DNA of 62,500 nt, from assembly GCA_012295275.1 (NCBI GenBank), contig CM022673.1, positions 8,725,311 through 8,787,810 of the forward strand, in the 5' to 3' direction. The first letter of the stretch is position 1, and each line of letters starts with the position of its first letter. A model generated the notes under the pieces. It had not been told where the DNA came from, did no database searches, and was given only the letters and a program-made list of their open reading frames with translations. This stretch comes from Chrysomallon squamiferum. Its lineage: Eukaryota; Mollusca; Gastropoda; Neomphalida; Peltospiridae. Positions 43,421 through 62,500 of this stretch are shown here, in pieces. A program made the translations under genes and the position numbers.

Positions 43421-43549
43421 GTTGTACCTAAAATGCAGCGACAGTGAGTCACCTGGTGAGTGATGACACCCCCACCTCAGTGTGGCTAATACGGGAAACT
43501 CACACTTGAAAATGAGCTACCGGGGGACTGTTCACCTTAGGTACACAAC
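43421..43549. mobile_element. small element with inverted ends (MITE-like)
   Basis: GTTGTACCTAA at the left end is the inverted complement of TTAGGTACACAAC at the right end (two extra bases). The 100 bp between are GC-richer than the surroundings, with an internal palindrome TCACCTGGTGA at 43450-43460. No coding frame. Could be a MITE or a structured RNA; low certainty. Confidence 0.35.
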
Positions 43550-43899
43550 AAAATAGCTTATGTGTGTGTATGCGCGCGTGTGTTTGTGTGTGTGTGTGTA
43601 GACTTTTGTTTGTAATGTTTTCTTTATATGTATATACATGGATGTATTAGTGTTGTTAATAATATTTTAATATTTTTTAATTATAAATGACAGGAAAAGA
43701 TTCAAGAAGGGTTAAAAAGAAATTAATCTACTTTGACTACATGTATTAAATATGTGATCAGAGGCTTAAAGTAAGATGTAATCTTTTTCTTTAAATATCA
43801 CATCAAAATCTTATTTGATAATTTAATAATAAAGAAATCCTCTTGAATCAAACATTCATGTACCTATAGTTCTTTTCTGACAGTTGTTCTTCTTATTTT

Positions 43900-43903
43900 T
43901 ATT

Positions 43904-43938
<35 letters not shown>

Positions 43939-43960
43939 TATTATTATCATTATTATTATT
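43900..43960. repeat. (CAT)n-(ATT)n microsatellite
   Basis: About eleven CAT units followed by ATT units. Confidence 0.9.
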
Positions 43961-44043
43961 AATTACTTAGGTATTAATTAGGTAAGAATATCTTAAATAT
44001 GTTAATGAGGTCTGTAATAAAAGGAATAAGTTGTGGGTATAAA

Positions 44044-44151
44044 TAAATGTTGTTGGAATTTTGGGGGGCTTTCGGACTATGGTTTCAGATGTGTATGTAT
44101 GTTGGATTTTTGTGTTAGTAGCAAAACCTCTCTTAAATAGAAACAGTTATT

Positions 44152-44226
<75 letters not shown>
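44044..44226 (+). repeat. dispersed repeat with (GA)n end, copy 1
   Basis: 44044-44154 (TAAATGTTGTTGGAATTTTG onward) runs into (GA)n at 44155-44226. The same 111 bp occur inverted at 62341-62452 with about one mismatch, again abutting a GA/CT tract. Confidence 0.85.
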
Positions 44227-44228
<2 letters not shown>

Positions 44229-45099
44229 TTATAAAATGATGGATATATCCGTAATACTTTTGTTTCCAGTAACATTCTATGTCGTGATTGTGGGAATTAG
44301 AGGAATGACACATGTGGACTCCAGTTTTATTTAAATATCATGCTTTTAGCCGGGGTCGTTTCCTAGAAGCTAGGAAAAACGCCCCATAACCCGCCACTGG
44401 TGTGTCACAGGAAATTTTCTGCGGGAATGATTTGATCAATTAACATTGTTTTATAAATCTTGTCATAAACAGGATATTGTTTTGTCGTAATCTCTGATAC
44501 GTCACTCACGAAGGAATTATTTAAGATGGAAATGGCCTGATGGTTGCTCCCATAACTCGACTTGCTGGAAAATTTGATTGTTTAGTTATCTTCTGTCTGG
44601 CTTATTACTTCAGTGATAAACATTAACATGATCCGTGGGAGTCAAACTTTAGTTGTTTTGAATCACTGTGGTTTAGGTCATTAGTCATGTTTACATAATA
44701 ATAATAATAATAATAATGATGATGATGATGATGATGATAATGATGATGATGATGTTAAAAAGGCATTGAAAATATTCTGGCACTGTATGAAAATAAATAT
44801 TTTACAATTAAGTATATTAAAGAAAAATTATGATAAAAAAATTAAAGTAGTAAACACACACGCATACACACAGGCACGCACGGCACATACAAATCCATCA
44901 ATATATCCAAAAATGCATACACATATATATAAATTCATGCGCATATAGTTACATATATACATTTATATACACACACACATACATCCTGTACACACACACA
45001 TACATCGTATTACACACATACATATTACGTATACACACACACATACATACATCGCATACACACATACATACTACGTATACACACACACACATACATACA

Positions 45100-45107
<8 letters not shown>
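44227..45107. other. intergenic, no gene seen
   Basis: Ordinary DNA 44230-44690, (AAT)n/(GAT)n at 44697-44755, then a CA-rich patch 44850-45107 of CACACATACATAC type. No exon supported. Confidence 0.5.
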
Positions 45108-45131
<24 letters not shown>

Positions 45132-45133
45132 GC
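45108..45133. repeat. (CA)n microsatellite
   Basis: Thirteen CA/CG units at the end of a longer CA-rich stretch. Confidence 0.9.
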
Positions 45134-45327
45134 GCATATATTAATTTTATTAGTTTTAAAAGCTATAATGCATGGGCATCTAAACCCATACCTTACCATA
45201 ATAAAACAACAAGAGTGCCAAATCTAAACTTTTCATAATGCTTTTTCAAAGAAACGTAAGTACGTCCTCCCTCTCTTGTTTATCAGACAAACAAAACAAC
45301 GTCGTGGCTACATCCCTTTTCATAAAG

Positions 45328-45339
45328 TGACAGCTGTCA
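45328..45339. promoter_or_regulatory. palindromic TALE-homeodomain-type site
   Basis: TGACAGCTGTCA is a perfect 12-bp palindrome made of two TGACA half-sites around an E-box CAGCTG. This is the known preferred dimer site of TGIF/MEIS/PREP homeodomain factors. It lies about 1 kb upstream of the integrin start in a non-repetitive, GC-richer stretch (45170-45510). Function is an inference. Confidence 0.35.
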
Positions 45340-45513
45340 TAACGTAAAGGAAACGAACCTTGTTCCTGGTTCCCGGCTTTCCTGCTGTTTTACGTAACTT
45401 GATAGGTCTGACCTGGTTAACTAACGAAACAGATGCAAAGATACTTGGTTTATGTGTTTGCCTGGCAGCCCGACGAATGTTACAGATTTCCAGTAGGGTC
45501 GCCCCACCCCTCC

Positions 45514-45659
45514 AAAAAAAAAAAAAAAAAAAAAAAAAAAAGAAAAATTAATAATACAGTAAAACAAAAATAATGATAATAATGATGATACTACTATTAC
45601 TACTATTACTACTACTACTACTACTATGATAATGATAATAATGATAATAATAATAATAA

Positions 45660-45692
<33 letters not shown>
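45514..45692. repeat. poly-A, (ACT)n, (AAT)n, (AGT)n microsatellites
   Basis: Poly-A (about 45515-45541) then a chain of trinucleotide runs. Confidence 0.9.
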
Positions 45693-46310
45693 AAAAAGAA
45701 TGCCCACCTAACTTCCAGTGTGATTTATTATTATTCAAACTTTGTCATTTATATTTTATAACTGACTTAATGTTTTGATTGTTAGAAATGTTTCTTGTAA
45801 AAACTACAAGAAATATAAATGTAGTCAAAATTGTTTTGGTTAAATGGATTACTGAATCGAATGCTTGCATTCAAATAAAAGTAGTAGTAATCTTCAGATA
45901 AAATATATATGATATCTCCTGTCTTGTTCTTGATTTTAAAGTATCAATCTTTTCTATCTTTCTTTCTTTTTTTCTTTCTTTTTTTCTTTTATACAAAGAA
46001 TAATAATAATAATCAAAAACAAAAACAAATAAACCCACAAAAAATACAAAACATTTAAAAAAAAAAGAACAACCCCAAAACAAACAAAAACAACAAATAA
46101 ATGAACTTTAAAATACATCAAGACTTCATATATTCAGGGAGAAAGATGATATAAACGTTATCTCAAAGGACTGACGATATTACATTCCATAGGATGAGCT
46201 GAGAATGGATTCGGAAGGAAACATGATGCATTCAACTTAACTTTCGCCCATGAACTGTCTGCAGACTTGTTCCGGAAAATTCCAAACGTTTTGTACTTAT
46301 TTGTTGAATG

Positions 46311-46322
46311 TGTATGTTTCAG
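46311..46322 (+). promoter_or_regulatory. possible splice acceptor in the integrin 5' UTR
   Basis: TGTATGTTTCAG lies 34 nt before the integrin start codon and would fit the end of a 5' UTR intron. If used, the transcription start lies further upstream. Confidence 0.35.
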
Positions 46323-46356
46323 ATTTCACACAAAATAACACAGTTTTCCGTCCATC

Positions 46357-60817
<14,461 letters not shown>

Positions 60818-60921
60818 CACCAAACAGTATATGGATGTCAGAATTTATGAAAAACGACTGGAATCATATTTACTGTTGACTGAACTGTCTGTTTCTCTGT
60901 CTTGGATATATATTTCATGAC

Positions 60922-60927
60922 AATAAA
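60922..60927 (+). promoter_or_regulatory. poly-A signal of the integrin gene
   Basis: AATAAA 105 nt past the stop codon, about 15 nt before a GA tract; gives a short 3' UTR. Confidence 0.65.
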
Positions 60928-60941
60928 TAGGATAAAATCAC

Positions 60942-61540
<599 letters not shown>

Positions 61541-61605
<65 letters not shown>
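61541..61605. repeat. (GA)n microsatellite
   Basis: About 32 GA units. Confidence 0.97.
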
Positions 61606-61608
<3 letters not shown>

Positions 61609-62275
61609 CTAAATACTGTAAATATCATAGACTATTAAAATGTATCTCGTAATGTAATATAATTATCCATGACATTAATAAGTGATGTAATTTCTCTGTT
61701 CAACAGTTTATTTTTAAATCATCTCTTTGTTGTCCATAAATACTTGTTTTTGTCTGTAACTTATATATTTGAATTAACTGTGTAAAACTGTGTGTCCCAC
61801 TCGTGTTTTAATCTTTATTTCGCCAGCTACATAAGTTGAATTAATCTGTATAATAAAATTATTTTCCTTTAGCTTGTTTTATTATTCGTGTTTTCATTTA
61901 TCATCATCATCATAATAATTATTATTATGCATCAGTTATTATGTATCACGTAATCAAAGATATATATTTAAGATATGATTATTTAATTCATTAATAAACA
62001 CATAAAAAATAGTAGTGACATCTGATCATTTATTTATTTTACTGAAATCAGATAAGGTGTGTTTTAGTAAAAATAATCATTATGATTATTAAAATTAATT
62101 TTTTATAATGTCCATTAATAAGCAAGACAGAAATAGATCAAAATCAGTAAGTGGTATTTACGTACCATTTTACAGAATTAATTTTCAAAATGTATTTATG
62201 TATTTGAATTAATAACAGATAGGAAGATTATTATAAAAAATTGTTTTCACATACGAGTCTTTGCCAACGGATTAT

Positions 62276-62279
<4 letters not shown>
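61606..62279. other. AT-rich intergenic, no gene seen
   Basis: Very AT-rich, with TTTATT/AATAAA-type words and CAT/AAT bits at 61900-61930; nothing coding. Confidence 0.6.
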
Positions 62280-62344
<65 letters not shown>

Positions 62345-62452
62345 AATAACTGTTTCTATTTAAGAGAGGTTTTGCTACTTACACAAAAATCCAACATACA
62401 TACACATCTGAAACCATAGTCCGAAAGCCCCCCAAAATTCCAACAACATTTA
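62280..62452 (-). repeat. dispersed repeat with (CT)n end, copy 2 (inverted)
   Basis: (CT)n at 62280-62341 followed by 62341-62452, the reverse complement of 44044-44154 with about one mismatch. The sequence on the far side of the CT tract matches only a few bases. Confidence 0.85.
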
Positions 62453-62500
62453 GGTTAATCAGAGATTTGCAGCAACAAAATGTATACTTTACACAGTAAA

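Overview
The window looks like nuclear DNA of a lophotrochozoan animal, most probably a mollusc. It is AT-rich and full of microsatellites: about 17 long (GA)n/(CT)n tracts, plus (ATT)n, (GTAT)n, (TA)n and (CA)n. It has animal GT-AG introns, a nuclear tRNA, tRNA-like retroposon repeats, and proteins that are clearly bilaterian. The repeat style recalls cephalopods, but that is an inference; no species can be named from sequence alone.

Layout. 1-22 kb holds no gene I can support apart from a tRNA-His (minus, 2215-2286); it is microsatellites, two near-identical ~550 bp repeat copies (16.4 and 18.5 kb), and islands of higher-complexity DNA. 22.3-26.3 kb carries four plus-strand exons of a cysteine-rich, probably secreted and GPI-anchored protein that I do not recognise. 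30.1-39.8 kb, minus strand, is a complete 15-exon gene for the ankyrin-repeat palmitoyltransferase ZDHHC17/HIP14 (645 aa), one intron of which appears to be of the GC-AG class. 39.9-42.5 kb, just upstream of ZDHHC17, is a set of diverged repeat units. 46.4-60.8 kb, plus strand, is a complete 22-exon integrin alpha gene (1046 aa: signal peptide, seven FG-GAP blades, three cation loops, stalk, furin-type site, one membrane helix, GFFKR tail). All exon junctions of the two complete genes keep frame, so both models close from ATG to stop.

Orientation. The orphan gene and ZDHHC17 converge (tail to tail, 3.8 kb apart). ZDHHC17 and the integrin gene diverge (head to head, 6.5 kb apart). Nothing suggests that the three genes act in one pathway; this is ordinary animal gene order, not an operon.

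Most interesting structure. (1) In the integrin pre-mRNA, a ~90 nt (GA)n tract in intron 19 and a ~100 nt (CU)n tract in intron 21 are complementary and bracket exons 20-21, which carry the membrane helix and total 210 nt in frame. This could drive skipping (a soluble integrin) or circular RNA formation. (2) The orphan cysteine-rich gene. (3) Repeat families that all start or end in a (GA)n tract, including an inverted pair at 44.1 and 62.4 kb that brackets the whole integrin gene.
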